Assembly (NCBI RefSeq): GCF_001690655.1
Contig: NZ_LZHQ01000027.1
Location: forward strand, 102,834-166,833
Origin: Gilliamella sp. Occ3-1
GTDB lineage: Bacteria > Pseudomonadota > Gammaproteobacteria > Enterobacterales > Orbaceae
Length of the DNA stretch: 64,000 nt
Direction: 5' to 3'
The stretch's first letter is position 1. Each line of letters starts with the position of its first letter. The notes beneath the pieces are model-generated. The model did no database searches. It had not been told where the DNA came from and saw only the letters and a list, made by a program, of their open reading frames with translations. Both the position numbers and the translations under genes were made by a program. Below are positions 1 to 10,224 of this stretch, one piece after another.

Positions 1-95
1 GCTAACCACATTATCTAATGTTGAGAACATATTATTTGGCAAATCAGAACTACGCTATAACAATATTTTCACTTTTAAAACTGGCATGACCCTTG

Positions 96-956
96 TTACT
101 CTTCTTTTTCTTCAAGTAACTTCATTTCATAAAGTGCCTGTTGATGTTCAACATAGTTATAAATATTATTGGCTAAAGCATATTTAAATAACATTTTGGC
201 ACGTTCGTTGTCACCTTTACTTTGATAATATTTACCTAAGTAAAAGTAGGCTTCACAAAGGCGTTCGGCTAATTGTCGATTATTCTCTACACCTTGTTGA
301 AGGTTCTGCATTAATTTAGATTCACTAATTTTACCTAAATAAAATGCAATAATATTGCCACTATAACTCGTTTTATCATTAATCAGATCATAACGTTTTT
401 GTAGCTCAATTTTGGCGGCTTTATTATCATTTTCCTTTTCAATCAAATAAAGCCATAGAATTCTAATAGGTTCATTCACATCATATTGATAAAACCTTAA
501 TGCATCACGCTCTGCAGCTTGATAATGGCCTGTCCGATACAAAGTAATAGCACGATTTAAATATGCATAAGTATAAGTGGGTTCAAGCTCTAATGTAGTA
601 TTAAAGGACATCAAAGCTGTATCAAAATCGCCATCTCTTAATGCATAAGTTCCTAAAAAGTTGTAAATATCAGGAAATTCCGGATTTAAACTCAACAAAT
701 AGGAAAAATCGCTTTGAGCAAAGGCTTTAAACCCTAATGAATCATAGGCGATACCTCGCTGAAATATGAGTTGCATTCGCGTTCCAGTATCAAGGCCTTT
801 TTGTGATAGCTGTTGGCTGAGTTGAGCAATTTTTAACTCATCATCATATGAAACTTGCTCAGGAACAGCTAACAAAGGCTGAGAATTAGAACAACCTGAC
901 AAAAGAATAACAACTAGCAAAATGCCGCATACAGTTCTCAGGTTGAATAATCCCAT
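96..956 (-). CDS. nlpI: Lipoprotein NlpI, TPR adaptor
   Basis: Outer-membrane lipoprotein that in enterobacteria scaffolds murein hydrolases and brings the protease Prc to the endopeptidase MepS. Residues 1-22 are a type II signal peptide ending in lipobox LSGC (Cys22). The rest is helical with TPR-like pairs from about residue 60 to 270. Length 286 against roughly 294 in E. coli. A clear Shine-Dalgarno AGGGGA sits 5 nt before the ATG. It follows pnp by 25 nt on the same strand, the usual pnp-nlpI order. Its known partners Prc (8131-10215) and PBP4 (37923-39359) are also in this window. Identification is from domain layout, length and neighbourhood. Confidence 0.93.
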   Translation of the reverse strand: MGLFNLRTVCGILLVVILLSGCSNSQPLLAVPEQVSYDDELKIAQLSQQLSQKGLDTGTRMQLIFQRGIAYDSLGFKAFAQSDFSYLLSLNPEFPDIYNFLGTYALRDGDFDTALMSFNTTLELEPTYTYAYLNRAITLYRTGHYQAAERDALRFYQYDVNEPIRILWLYLIEKENDNKAAKIELQKRYDLINDKTSYSGNIIAFYLGKISESKLMQNLQQGVENNRQLAERLCEAYFYLGKYYQSKGDNERAKMLFKYALANNIYNYVEHQQALYEMKLLEEKEE

Positions 957-981
957 TTTTATCCCCTAATGAATAATAATT

Positions 982-3096
982 TTATTCTGCTGTTGAAGCA
1001 ACTTCTGGTGTAGGTTCGACAGCATCTTTCATACTCAAACGGATTCTGCCTTGGCGGTCAATTTCTAGTACTTTAACATTCACTTCTTGACCAACTTTTA
1101 GATAATCAGCCACTTTTTCAACTCGATGTTCAGCAATTTGAGACACATGAACAAGTCCTTCTTTACCACCAATAACCGATACAAAAGCACCAAAATCAAC
1201 GATTCTTGTTACTTTACCTGTATAAATTTTACCAATTTCGACATCAGCAACTAAGTTAGTAATACGTGCCATGGCATCTTTGGCTTTATTACCATCTGAA
1301 GCGGCAATCTTAACGGTACCATCATCAGTGATTTCAATAGTAGTTCCTGTTTCTTCGGTTAAAGCCCGAATTGTTGCGCCACCTTTACCGATAATATCGC
1401 GAATTTTGTCAGGATTTACATTCATTGTATAAATACGTGGTGCAAACTCTGAAATTTCTTGGCGAGGCTTATTAATTGCTTGTTCCATTACACCTAAAAT
1501 ATGTAAACGAGCACCTTTAGCTTGATTAAGTGCTACTTGCATAATTTCTTTGGTTATACCTTCAATTTTGATATCCATTTGCAATGCACTTACACCTTCG
1601 CGTGTACCTGCTACTTTAAAGTCCATATCACCAAGGTGGTCTTCGTCACCAAGAATATCTGATAATACGACAAACTGATCACCTTCTTTTACTAATCCCA
1701 TTGCAATACCAGCAACAGATGATTTGATTGGTACTCCTGCATCCATAAGAGCAAGTGAAGCACCACAAACAGAAGCCATTGAAGATGAACCATTTGACTC
1801 AGTAATTTCAGACACTACTCGAACAGTATATGGAAATTCTTCACGGCTTGGCATTACAGCCGCAACACCTCGTTTAGCTAGGCGACCATGACCAATTTCT
1901 CGGCGTTTTGGTGAGCCAACCATACCTGTTTCGCCAACAGAGTATGGAGGAAAATTGTAATGAAGTAAGAACCGTTCAGTATATTCACCAGTTAACTCAT
2001 CAATGATTTGTGCGTCACGCTCTGTACCTAATGTTGCAGTAACTAGTGCCTGAGTTTCGCCGCGTGTAAACAATGCACTACCATGAGTTCTTGGTAAGAC
2101 ATTAGTACGGATATCAAGTGCACGAATCATATCTTTTTCACGACCATCAATACGCGGTTCACCAGCAATAACACGCTTACGAACAATTTGACTTTCCAAC
2201 TCAACAATAATATTAATCACTTCGTTTTCATCGAGTTCTTCATTTTGTTCTTTTAGTACAGCTAAAACTTCTTCTTTAATTAAATCAATTTGAGCATAAC
2301 GTGCTTGTTTTTCAGTAATACGATAAGCTTCGCCCAAACGATCTTTAGCTAGTTCAACAATGGCGTTATATAGCACTTCATTTTTAGCCGGTGCTACCCA
2401 ATCCCATTTTTCACAATTGGCTTTTTCTACAAATTCGTTAATATTATCAATAACAACTTGTTGTTGTTCATGACCAAAAACTACCGCTGCTAACATTTGA
2501 TCTTCAGTAAGTAAATCAGCTTCAGATTCAACCATTAATACTGCACTTTTTGTACCCGCAACAACTAAATCTAGACGACTAGCTGCAAGCTCTTTTACTG
2601 ATGGATTTAATACAAATTCATCATTAATAAAGCCAACACGTGCAGCACCAATAGGGCCGTGGAATGGAACACCAGATAAGCAAAGTGCAGCAGAAGCACC
2701 AATCATTGCGACTAGGTCAGGGCTCACCTCGGGATTAACAGAAACAACTGTTGCAATAATTTGGATTTCATTAACAAATCCTTCAGGAAATAATGGACGA
2801 AGCGGGCGGTCGATTAAACGTGCAATTAGAGTTTCACCTTCACTTGGACGACCTTCACGTTTAAAAAATCCACCAGGAATACGCCCCGCAGCATAGGTGC
2901 GTTCTTGGTAATTAACTGTTAATGGGAAGAAGTCTTGACCTTCTTTTACTTTTTTATTTGCAACAACCGTGACAAATACAGCAGTATCATCCATATTAAC
3001 CATAACAGCTGCGGTTGCTTGACGAGCCATAATACCAGTTTCTAAAGTCACGGTATGACGACCATATTGAAATTTTTGACATGTCGGATTAAACAA
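982..3096 (-). CDS. pnp: Polyribonucleotide nucleotidyltransferase (PNPase)
   Basis: Phosphorolytic 3'-5' exoribonuclease of the RNA degradosome. The 704 residues contain two RNase PH-like halves, a KH domain ([19 protein letters not shown], about residue 560-585) and a C-terminal S1 domain ([15 protein letters not shown], about 625-690). Nearly every block aligns with E. coli PNPase by eye, including the [10 protein letters not shown] and [11 protein letters not shown] motifs. Translation starts at a TTG ([12 protein letters not shown]) preceded by AGAGGA at 7 nt. The leader carries nested hairpins (separate entry) where PNPase/RNase III autoregulation acts in E. coli. Operon with nlpI. Confidence 0.98.
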   Translation of the reverse strand: MFNPTCQKFQYGRHTVTLETGIMARQATAAVMVNMDDTAVFVTVVANKKVKEGQDFFPLTVNYQERTYAAGRIPGGFFKREGRPSEGETLIARLIDRPLRPLFPEGFVNEIQIIATVVSVNPEVSPDLVAMIGASAALCLSGVPFHGPIGAARVGFINDEFVLNPSVKELAASRLDLVVAGTKSAVLMVESEADLLTEDQMLAAVVFGHEQQQVVIDNINEFVEKANCEKWDWVAPAKNEVLYNAIVELAKDRLGEAYRITEKQARYAQIDLIKEEVLAVLKEQNEELDENEVINIIVELESQIVRKRVIAGEPRIDGREKDMIRALDIRTNVLPRTHGSALFTRGETQALVTATLGTERDAQIIDELTGEYTERFLLHYNFPPYSVGETGMVGSPKRREIGHGRLAKRGVAAVMPSREEFPYTVRVVSEITESNGSSSMASVCGASLALMDAGVPIKSSVAGIAMGLVKEGDQFVVLSDILGDEDHLGDMDFKVAGTREGVSALQMDIKIEGITKEIMQVALNQAKGARLHILGVMEQAINKPRQEISEFAPRIYTMNVNPDKIRDIIGKGGATIRALTEETGTTIEITDDGTVKIAASDGNKAKDAMARITNLVADVEIGKIYTGKVTRIVDFGAFVSVIGGKEGLVHVSQIAEHRVEKVADYLKVGQEVNVKVLEIDRQGRIRLSMKDAVEPTPEVASTAE

Positions 3097-3403
3097 AATA
3101 GTGTCCTCTTGTTATTTGTTATGTTGAAGTTTGATATTTCGACAGGACGCAACATTACGCTACGCTTATTGATACTCTCTTCAACAATGTGGGGATATAT
3201 ACAACAAAAAGATTATTTCACTGTCACGACTAATGACAAATCTATAAATTATAGAGCTCTCATTAGTCGCGCGAAACATGAGATATAACCTTTACTTTGT
3301 TGGCTTACATAAAATAATAATTTTTAACGCCCGATATTATATCAGAGCACCGATTTTTCACAACGAAAAAGAGGCCTAAGCCTCTTTTCAAGTAGATTGT
3401 CAA
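3097..3403 (-). promoter_or_regulatory. pnp leader / rpsO-pnp intergenic region with nested hairpin
   Basis: This 307-base gap holds the rpsO terminator at its right end and the leader of pnp. The leader contains a two-tier hairpin: outer arms CGACTAATGA (3227-3236) and TCATTAGTCG (3260-3269), inner arms TCTATA and TATAGA around an AAT loop (3241-3255). In E. coli the pnp leader forms a long RNase III-cleaved stem that PNPase then uses for autoregulation; position and shape suggest the same role here. That function is inferred, the pairing is seen. No gene is supported in the gap. Confidence 0.6.
3366..3388 (-). terminator. rpsO Rho-independent terminator
   Basis: On the minus strand, stem AAAAGAGGC/GCCTCTTTT around a short loop runs directly into a T run, 16 bases past the rpsO stop codon. 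Confidence 0.85.
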
Positions 3404-3673
3404 TTAGCGACGTAAACCTAGTTTTTTAATCAATTGGTTATAACGTTCAATATCTTTACGACGTAAATAATCTAATAATTTACGACGGCTAGACACCATA
3501 CGTAATAGACCACGACGGCTGTGGTGATCTTTTTTATGCTCAGAAAAATGACCTTGTAAATCATTAATACGTGCAGTTAAAAGAGCAACTTGAACCTCTG
3601 TTGAACCAGTGTCGTTAGTGCCACGACCATATTCGGCAACGATTTTCGCTTTAGCTTCTACAGTTAGAGACAT
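3404..3673 (-). CDS. rpsO: 30S ribosomal protein S15
   Basis: Primary 16S rRNA-binding protein S15 of the small-subunit platform. The 89-residue product ([18 protein letters not shown] to KKLGLRR) has the standard length and the conserved [15 protein letters not shown] and DHHSRRGLL segments. An in-frame upstream extension to 3730 exists, but the ATG at 3673 has a good Shine-Dalgarno (AAGAGG, 6 nt) and matches the family N-terminus, so it is chosen. The gene sits upstream of pnp on the same strand, the normal rpsO-pnp arrangement, separated by a strong terminator. Confidence 0.98.
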   Translation of the reverse strand: MSLTVEAKAKIVAEYGRGTNDTGSTEVQVALLTARINDLQGHFSEHKKDHHSRRGLLRMVSSRRKLLDYLRRKDIERYNQLIKKLGLRR

Positions 3674-3822
3674 AATAAACCTCTTAAAATAAATATAAAA
3701 AATGGAATGACCGATCTCTAATTCAGACATTCCTCTGTGTCCATATAGTGAATATATGAGCGATGCAATTATACTGAAATCTATAAAAATAGCAATTTGA
3801 TTTATTTAGTTAACAGCAGTAT

Positions 3823-4746
3823 TTACTTAAGTTCAAAACCATACTCTTCTTGAATTAGTTTTTTTAGCGCCTCAATATAATTTTGAGCCGATAAGCTTAG
3901 TTGAGCCTTTTGTGATGTGATCCAGCCTATTAGGATTTTTTCTTCTACATCTAACGGTATTGATAGAATATCAGATCCGTTTAAGTCAGCACTTAAAACC
4001 CCTGTACTAATGGTATAACCATTAAGCCCGTGCAATAGGTTAAATAAGGTTGCTCTATCACTAACGTGTATACTCTTTTTATGATAAACCGTACTTAAAA
4101 TTTCTTCAGAAAAATAAAATGAGTTATACTCGCCCTGCTCAAATGAGAGATAAGGATAATCCTCTAAATCATCTAAAGATAATAACTTCATGGATGCTAA
4201 TGGATGATGAGTACTAATAAATACATGAGGATTAGCTTCAAAAAGTGGGTTAAAGGTTAATCTATGTTCTTTCAGTAACCGTAAAATCACTTTTTGATTA
4301 AAATCATTCAAATACAAGATACCAACTTCACTACGTAAATTAGCTACATCGGTGATAATATCATATGTTTTTGTTTCCCTAAGCGTAAACTCATACTCAT
4401 CTGTTTGATTATTTTTAATTAAATTAACAAAAGCATTAACCGCAAAAGCGTAATGCTGAGTGGATATACTACATAACTGCTTAGAGGGTTCTTTTTTTGA
4501 GTAGTGCTGTTCCAATAGCTCAGCTTGATCTAGAACTTGTTTGGCATAACCTAAAAACTCAACGCCATCAGGTGAAAGTGAAACTCCTTTAGAACTGCGC
4601 ACAAAAATCTCAATACCAAATTCAGCTTCTAGATCTTTCACCGCTGTTGATAAGCTTGGCTGAGTAATATATAAATTCTTAGCTGCTTCATTTATTGAGC
4701 CAGAACGTGCTATTTCTAAAATATAGCGTAATTGTTGAAGTTTCAT
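3823..4746 (-). CDS. LysR-family transcriptional regulator
   Basis: N-terminal winged HTH (MKLQQLRYILEIARSGSINEAAKNL onward, about residues 1-60) followed by a periplasmic-binding-like effector domain. 307 residues, typical for the family. The start is placed at MKLQQLRY rather than seven codons upstream because this is the canonical LysR N-terminus. The target is not clear: the gene lies downstream of yfcA on the same strand, separated by 228 bases that include one copy of a 40-bp intergenic repeat. The effector is unknown. Confidence 0.88.
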   Translation of the reverse strand: MKLQQLRYILEIARSGSINEAAKNLYITQPSLSTAVKDLEAEFGIEIFVRSSKGVSLSPDGVEFLGYAKQVLDQAELLEQHYSKKEPSKQLCSISTQHYAFAVNAFVNLIKNNQTDEYEFTLRETKTYDIITDVANLRSEVGILYLNDFNQKVILRLLKEHRLTFNPLFEANPHVFISTHHPLASMKLLSLDDLEDYPYLSFEQGEYNSFYFSEEILSTVYHKKSIHVSDRATLFNLLHGLNGYTISTGVLSADLNGSDILSIPLDVEEKILIGWITSQKAQLSLSAQNYIEALKKLIQEEYGFELK

Positions 4747-4832
4747 AATATTGGGACGAGTTAACACAAACTATCTTATATGACACAAATATATACTAAA
4801 TAATATTTAAGTGAAGTAAATATTTGTTGCTA

Positions 4833-4872
4833 TTTTATACTCAAACATATAGTTACCGGAAAGTTTTTGACA
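4833..4872. repeat. 40-bp intergenic repeat, copy 1
   Basis: First of three 40-base copies (others at 15048 and 33026). Invariant blocks are TTTTATACT at the left, TTACCGGAAA in the centre and TTTTT plus ACA at the right; 33 of 40 positions are identical in all three and there are no indels. This copy lies between the yfcA stop (4975) and the start of the LysR gene (4746). I do not recognise the element. Confidence 0.75.
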
Positions 4873-4974
4873 AAAAATTTAATACAATGAATTATGAAAG
4901 GTAAAATGTGAAGCAATAAAATTACTTTAGATATTTTAGATAAAGAAAAATGTAAACTACTAACTTATAAGTAA

Positions 4975-5727
4975 TTAAAAAAAGTTTTCGTAAATTAATT
5001 TTATACTCATAAGGGTCGAAACTGTAATTAACATTGGTCGAATTAATTTACGACCTTTGGCGATGACCATTTTAGCACCAAGCCTTGCTCCTATAAATTG
5101 ACCAACTAACATAACCAATCCAATTGACCATATTACTTCGCCCCCTATAATAAAAAACAACAAGCTGGCCAAATTTGAGGTAAAGTTTAGTACTTTGGTA
5201 TGTGCAGTCGCTTTAGTTAAATTAAAACCAGCTAACGTGATATAAGCTAACGCATAAAATGAACCAGCTCCAGGGCCAAAAAAGCCATCATAAAAACCAA
5301 TACCAAAGGCAGGAATTAATGCGAATTGAATAAGTGAAAGGCGACTGTTACGGTCGTTTTCTCCAATAGTTGGAGAAAGTAAAAAATAGAACCCAACGCT
5401 AATAGTTAAAATTGGTAATAATAATTTTAAAAAATCAGCTTGGATACGCATCACAGATAATGTTCCAATTGCTGAACCAACAAAAGCAAAAACGATTGCC
5501 CATTTTTGTTGTTTTAAATCTACCATATGCTGCCGGATAAAATATAGGCTAGCAGAAAACGAACCACCGCAACTTTGCAATTTATTGGTTGCCAATGCAC
5601 TAGCTGGTGGCAGTCCAACAGCAAGTAATGCAGGGACAGTTAATAAACCACCCCCGCCAGCAATAGAATCAATAAAACCAGCCAAAGCAGCAATCAGAAA
5701 AAGTAAAATAAGCAGATCATAACTCAT
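4975..5727 (-). CDS. yfcA: TSUP/TauE-SafE family membrane protein YfcA
   Basis: Predicted anion exporter of the TSUP (TauE/SafE) family, inner membrane. 250 residues, about eight hydrophobic segments, with family signatures [20 protein letters not shown] (residues 15-34) and [19 protein letters not shown] in the second half. It matches E. coli YfcA closely by eye. Its ATG overlaps the aroC stop by 4 bases, so it is translationally coupled to aroC; E. coli also has yfcA near prmB-aroC. The substrate is unknown; sulfite or sulfonates are known for other TSUP members. Confidence 0.88.
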   Translation of the reverse strand: MSYDLLILLFLIAALAGFIDSIAGGGGLLTVPALLAVGLPPASALATNKLQSCGGSFSASLYFIRQHMVDLKQQKWAIVFAFVGSAIGTLSVMRIQADFLKLLLPILTISVGFYFLLSPTIGENDRNSRLSLIQFALIPAFGIGFYDGFFGPGAGSFYALAYITLAGFNLTKATAHTKVLNFTSNLASLLFFIIGGEVIWSIGLVMLVGQFIGARLGAKMVIAKGRKLIRPMLITVSTLMSIKLIYENFF

Positions 5728-6797
5728 AATTTATTTACATCACCACATTGAGCTCGATAACGAAGGTAGTGATCCATCAGCACAATAGCAACCATTGCTT
5801 CAGCAATTGGTACAGCTCGAATGCCAACACATGGATCATGTCGACCATGTGTAGATACTTCAACGCTTTCACCCAAAATATTAACTGATTTACCTGGAAT
5901 TTCTATACTAGGCGTGGGTTTAAGAGCTATACTAGCTGATATGGTTTGTCCTGAACTAATACCACCTAAAATCCCACCGGCATGATTAGATAAAAAGCCT
6001 TTAGGTGTTATTTCATCACGATTTTCGCTACCACGTTTATTCACAACAGCAAAACCATCGCCAATTTCTACACCTTTCACGGCATTAATACTCATTAGTG
6101 CATGCGCAAGATCAGCATCTAGTTTATCAAATACAGGTTCGCCAAGTCCTACTGGAATATTTTCAGCAACAATGCAAACTTTCGCACCTATTGAGTCACC
6201 CTCTTTTTTTAATGACCGAAGCAGCTGTTCAAGTGCATCTAATTTACTCTCATCTGCGCAAAAAAATGGATTGAGTTCAACTTGTTGCCAATCTTTCAAT
6301 TCACATTTTACATCACCCATCTGAGCCAAATAACCACGAATAGTAATGCCAAGCTTTTCTTGTAGATATTTTTTTGCAATAGCGCCGGCAGCAACTCTCA
6401 TAGCCGTTTCACGAGCAGAGGAGCGACCGCCACCGCGATAATCTCGTATGCCATATTTATTTTGATAACTGTAATCTGCATGGCTTGGTCTGAAGATATC
6501 TTTAATTTTACTATAATCTTGAGAACGTTGATCGTTATTTTCAATAAGTAAACCAATACTCGTCCCAGTTGTAACACCTTTAAATACGCCTGACAAAATT
6601 TTGACTTGATCTGCTTCTCGGCGTTGAGTTGTATAACGAGATGAGCCAGGTCTACGACGATCAAGATCATTTTGCATGTCTGATTCTGTTAACGCAAGTC
6701 CAGGAGGAACACCATCGACAACACACCCTAATGCTACACCGTGCGATTCACCAAATGTGGTTACTTTGAATAATTTTCCGATTGAGTTTCCAGCCAT
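5724..6797 (-). CDS. aroC: Chorismate synthase
   Basis: Last step of the shikimate pathway: EPSP to chorismate, FMNH2-dependent. 357 residues, standard length. Signatures seen: [15 protein letters not shown] (about 15-29), the [17 protein letters not shown] segment, [24 protein letters not shown], and the C-terminal [18 protein letters not shown]. Middle gene of prmB-aroC-yfcA; the 3' end overlaps yfcA by 4 bases. Chorismate made here feeds PheA, also in this window. Confidence 0.98.
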   Translation of the reverse strand: MAGNSIGKLFKVTTFGESHGVALGCVVDGVPPGLALTESDMQNDLDRRRPGSSRYTTQRREADQVKILSGVFKGVTTGTSIGLLIENNDQRSQDYSKIKDIFRPSHADYSYQNKYGIRDYRGGGRSSARETAMRVAAGAIAKKYLQEKLGITIRGYLAQMGDVKCELKDWQQVELNPFFCADESKLDALEQLLRSLKKEGDSIGAKVCIVAENIPVGLGEPVFDKLDADLAHALMSINAVKGVEIGDGFAVVNKRGSENRDEITPKGFLSNHAGGILGGISSGQTISASIALKPTPSIEIPGKSVNILGESVEVSTHGRHDPCVGIRAVPIAEAMVAIVLMDHYLRYRAQCGDVNKL

Positions 6798-6827
6798 AAT
6801 AAATTTATTCCAATGATTAAAAATAGC

Positions 6828-7721
6828 TTATTTAAAACAGTAATGATATTGAATCAGTTCTTCACGTGTGATAGAGAATACACCCAACCCACCACGTTCA
6901 AATTCTATCCAATTAAAAGGGACATCGGGATATTGTTGTTGTAAGCTAACCCAACTATTACCAACTTCACAAACTAATACACCTGCTGGTGTTAAATAAT
7001 TTACCGCATCTCGTAAAATTTTTTTTACCAGATCTAAACCATCAAAGCCCGCTTCTAATGCTAATTTAGGTTCATATAAAAACTCATCTGGCAAATCACT
7101 CATATCTTCACTATCAACATAAGGCGGATTAGTGACAATCAGATCGTATTGTTTTTCAGGCACATCATCAAATAGATCTGACAAAATAGGAGTAACTTGA
7201 AAATTCATTTCGTGCATCTCAATATTTGTTTGGGCGATATCTAATGCTTCTAATGAAATATCAGTTATATCAACTTGAGCATCAGCAAACTCATAAGCGC
7301 AAGCAATCCCTATACAGCCACTACCAGTACATAGATCTAAAATATTTTTAGGTTCAGTTAATATTATTTGCTCAAAATGTTTATCAATTAGTTCACCAAT
7401 AGGAGAACGAGGAATTAATACACGCTCATCCACATAAAAAGCATGTCCACAAAACCAAGCTTGGTTAGTTAAATAAGGGGTTGGTACACGATCTTTTATT
7501 CGCTTTTGAATAATATCAATAATTTGACTTTTTTCATCATTAGTTAGATTTGTGGAATAAAATTCTTCAGGAATAAACAACGATAATCCTAACGTTGCTA
7601 AAATTAATTGTTTAGACTCATCAATAGGATTATCTGTACCATGACCTAAAAAGACATCTGATAGACTAAGTTGTGATGCTGTCCAGCGTATAAAGTCTTG
7701 AACTGTGCGTAAGTTTTCCAT
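6828..7721 (-). CDS. prmB: Ribosomal protein L3 glutamine methyltransferase
   Basis: SAM-dependent N5-glutamine methyltransferase acting on ribosomal protein L3. 297 residues: a helical N-terminal domain, then a Rossmann methyltransferase with SAM motif DLCTGSGCIG (129-138) and catalytic NPPY (198-201). The related PrmC is distinguished by context: prmB lies directly upstream of aroC in E. coli and here (30-nt gap, same strand). Confidence 0.93.
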   Translation of the reverse strand: MENLRTVQDFIRWTASQLSLSDVFLGHGTDNPIDESKQLILATLGLSLFIPEEFYSTNLTNDEKSQIIDIIQKRIKDRVPTPYLTNQAWFCGHAFYVDERVLIPRSPIGELIDKHFEQIILTEPKNILDLCTGSGCIGIACAYEFADAQVDITDISLEALDIAQTNIEMHEMNFQVTPILSDLFDDVPEKQYDLIVTNPPYVDSEDMSDLPDEFLYEPKLALEAGFDGLDLVKKILRDAVNYLTPAGVLVCEVGNSWVSLQQQYPDVPFNWIEFERGGLGVFSITREELIQYHYCFK

Positions 7722-7867
7722 AAAAACTCCAAATGATTTAGGAGAGGAAGGTATTGTTTGTCATTTTAAATAACAACTATAAATTACGAACTATTTAAAA
7801 TAATCTAGATAGCTAGTTTTATAGCGTTATGAACTAATGGTTCCATATTTTAATGACTAAATATTTA

Positions 7868-7955
7868 TGGCGGTGAGGAAGGGATTCGAACCCTTGATAC
7901 GTTACCGTATACACACTTTCCAGGCGTGCTCCTTCAACCACTCGGACACCTCACC
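7868..7955 (-). tRNA. serX-type: tRNA-Ser (GGA)
   Basis: 88-nt class II tRNA on the minus strand. Acceptor arms GGTGAGG and CCTCACC with discriminator G and an encoded CCA; D-arm GTCCGAGTGG; anticodon loop CTGGAAA giving anticodon GGA; a long variable arm (ATACG GTAA CGTAT); T-loop GGTTCGAATCC. It reads UCC/UCU serine codons. The symbol is generic; only isotype and anticodon are read from sequence. Confidence 0.97.
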
Positions 7956-8026
7956 TCATTATTAGAACCTACTTTTCAAAAGCAGGTTGCATACTATAAT
8001 AGTCACTAAATAATTAATCAAGCTTT

Positions 8027-8116
8027 TTAATTCGTACAAACAATAAAACCAAATGTTGCTAAAATAACTAACACAGCAACAGTTGTGATCAAAGAATATT
8101 TTAAATTTAAATCCAT
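8027..8116 (-). CDS. ynhF: Small membrane protein, YnhF-like
   Basis: A 29-residue ORF between tRNA-Ser and prc, minus strand: begins MDLNLKYSLITT and continues as one hydrophobic helix to ...FIVCTN. It resembles E. coli YnhF, a 29-residue single-span inner-membrane peptide starting MSTDLKFSLVTT: same length, same charged-then-hydrophobic pattern and matching LKxSLxTT core. A GGAGATAA Shine-Dalgarno-like stretch precedes the ATG. Function is unknown in E. coli. The call rests on a remembered sequence and pattern similarity over a short protein. Confidence 0.7.
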   Translation of the reverse strand: MDLNLKYSLITTVAVLVILATFGFIVCTN

Positions 8117-8130
8117 TACATTATCTCCAA

Positions 8131-10215
8131 TTATTTATTAGTTTTCTCGATTGGTAAATCAAACGAAATAACATTGTTAATAGAACTATTGTCCTCAATT
8201 TTGGAATACTTAGATGCAAAATCAAGAAGTATCTCAATGGATTCATCTAAGTAAGGATCAGGTTGTTTATAATCTTTAGGTAAATCATCTAGTTTAGTAA
8301 TTGATGGTAAACCTACTTTATTTAAACGCTCGTTTGTTCTTTTTAAATCACGCTCCTCATTATTTTTTTGTTCTACTTCTCGTTTTTTCTTATTAAGCGA
8401 AACAATATATTGACGATCTTTTTTATCATTAAGTTTTTTGATATCTTCATCAAGATAAATAAATTCAGGATTATGTGAAATTCTGGTCAAATGTTGCGAT
8501 TCTAAATCAGGCAACCATGGCTTAATATTGGCAATGGTCAAATAATTAGCTGACGGTATTTTATCCCAAGGTAGTGCATTATCTAAAAATTGCTCTCCGG
8601 TTTTATCAACATACTTAGTTTTATTCATTTCAATATCTGGCTCAACCCCTTTTAATTGAGTGCTATCACCATTGATACGATAAAATTTTTGAATAGTATA
8701 TTGAGCTCCCCCAAGTTCAGGCCAATTTGGATGTAGTCTTGCGTCAATTGGATAAGAGATATTACGAGAAGTTTGTACTGTTCCCTTACCATAAGTCGTT
8801 TCACCAACTATTAATGCTCGCCCATAATCTTGCATAGCGGCAGAAAATATTTCTGATGCTGATGCACTATAACGATTAATCATAACAACAAGTGGCCCAG
8901 TGTATTCGATACCTTTATTCTTATCATTGTAAGTGATGACTTTTTGTAAATTATCACGTACCTGAACAACTGGTCCAGTATCAATAAATAAGCCAGTTAA
9001 ATTGATAACTTCGGCTAACGAACCACCGCCATTATCACGTAAATCAATAACCAAACCTTGCAAATTTTCTTTATTTGCTTCTGATAAGAGTACTTCAACT
9101 TTTTCTGTTAATCCCACATAGAAACTTGGTATTTCTATAACTCCAACTTTACCTCGCGGATTATCAATAATCTTTAATTTTGCTTCCCTATCTTCAAAAT
9201 GAATTTTATCACGAGTAAGTTCAACTACTTTTGCCTTACTATTATTACCAGCAGGTAAAATTTCTAGTTTTACAATAGTGCCTTTAGGCCCACGAATTTT
9301 ATCGACAATATCATCCAATCGCCAACCAATGACATCTTCAATCGCTGAATTACTTTGACCCACTCCAATAATTTTATCCCCGATAGTAAGTAACTTGCTT
9401 TTTTCAGCTGGTCCGCCTGTTACAAAAGACATAATCACAGTATAGTCATCTTGCTGGCTTAATGTTGCACCAATGCCTTCAAATGATAAACTCATTTCGG
9501 AATCAAAATCTCGTTTTTTACGTGGTGCTAAATAGCTAGTATGGGGATCGATTTCTCTTGCAAATGCATTCATAAATACTTGAAAAGCATCTTCATTATT
9601 TGATTGCATTATTGTTTTTAAAACGCGATTGTAACGTTTACTTAAAACTTCACGGATCTCTTTTTCTTCTTTTCCTGATAAAGATAAGCTCAACTCATCA
9701 TATTTAACACGCTTATCCCAATAAGCATTAAGTTCGCTTTCTGAAGTCGGCCAAGCAATTTTCTCACGATTAAAATCAATTTCATCATTGGTAGAAAAAT
9801 CCATAGGGCGTTTTAAAACTTCAAGAGCATATTGATAACGGTTATAACGTTTTTTCAAAAAATGATTGTAAATATCATAAGCCGTATTTAAATTGCCATC
9901 AATTAACTCTTGACCTAAAGATTCTTGCCTATTTCCAAAGCTATCAACATCACTTTGAATAAATATAGCTTTATTACTATCTAATAATTTGAAATAGCGA
10001 TCAAAAATCTGAGCAGAAAAAGCACTATCCAAAACAAAATTACGATAATGTGATTGAGTAAAAAAATTCGTTACACGTTTGGCAACAACTTGGTGGATAT
10101 CATCTTGCTTTAGAACTGGTATTTGTTCACTAGCTTGCGGTTTCGCATGAACATTTTGACTAAAAATACCCAAAATAAGGCTAAATGTAATAATACCATT
10201 GAGTAATTTATTCAT
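8131..10215 (-). CDS. prc: Tail-specific (C-terminal processing) periplasmic protease
   Basis: Periplasmic serine protease that processes FtsI and degrades MepS with adaptor NlpI. Signal peptide MNKLLNGIITFSLILGIFS ending VHA before KP. Then a helical N-terminal domain, a PDZ domain (GIGATLSQQDDYTVIMSFV, about 245-330) and the S41 protease domain with catalytic region RYSASASEIFSAAMQDYGR and the Lys in GETTYGKGTVQ. 694 residues, close to E. coli Prc (682). It follows proQ by 9 nt on the same strand, the conserved proQ-prc pair, so cotranscription is likely. Confidence 0.96.
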   Translation of the reverse strand: MNKLLNGIITFSLILGIFSQNVHAKPQASEQIPVLKQDDIHQVVAKRVTNFFTQSHYRNFVLDSAFSAQIFDRYFKLLDSNKAIFIQSDVDSFGNRQESLGQELIDGNLNTAYDIYNHFLKKRYNRYQYALEVLKRPMDFSTNDEIDFNREKIAWPTSESELNAYWDKRVKYDELSLSLSGKEEKEIREVLSKRYNRVLKTIMQSNNEDAFQVFMNAFAREIDPHTSYLAPRKKRDFDSEMSLSFEGIGATLSQQDDYTVIMSFVTGGPAEKSKLLTIGDKIIGVGQSNSAIEDVIGWRLDDIVDKIRGPKGTIVKLEILPAGNNSKAKVVELTRDKIHFEDREAKLKIIDNPRGKVGVIEIPSFYVGLTEKVEVLLSEANKENLQGLVIDLRDNGGGSLAEVINLTGLFIDTGPVVQVRDNLQKVITYNDKNKGIEYTGPLVVMINRYSASASEIFSAAMQDYGRALIVGETTYGKGTVQTSRNISYPIDARLHPNWPELGGAQYTIQKFYRINGDSTQLKGVEPDIEMNKTKYVDKTGEQFLDNALPWDKIPSANYLTIANIKPWLPDLESQHLTRISHNPEFIYLDEDIKKLNDKKDRQYIVSLNKKKREVEQKNNEERDLKRTNERLNKVGLPSITKLDDLPKDYKQPDPYLDESIEILLDFASKYSKIEDNSSINNVISFDLPIEKTNK

Positions 10216-10224
10216 TTAAATTCT

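Noticed and set aside
1..95. Possible minus-strand gene start (MFSTLDNVVS) running off the left edge.
   Set aside because: Only ten codons visible, no Shine-Dalgarno; cannot be supported.
3055..3288. Plus-strand ORF of 77 codons.
   Set aside because: It overlaps the pnp start and leader hairpin, has no family resemblance and no ribosome binding site.
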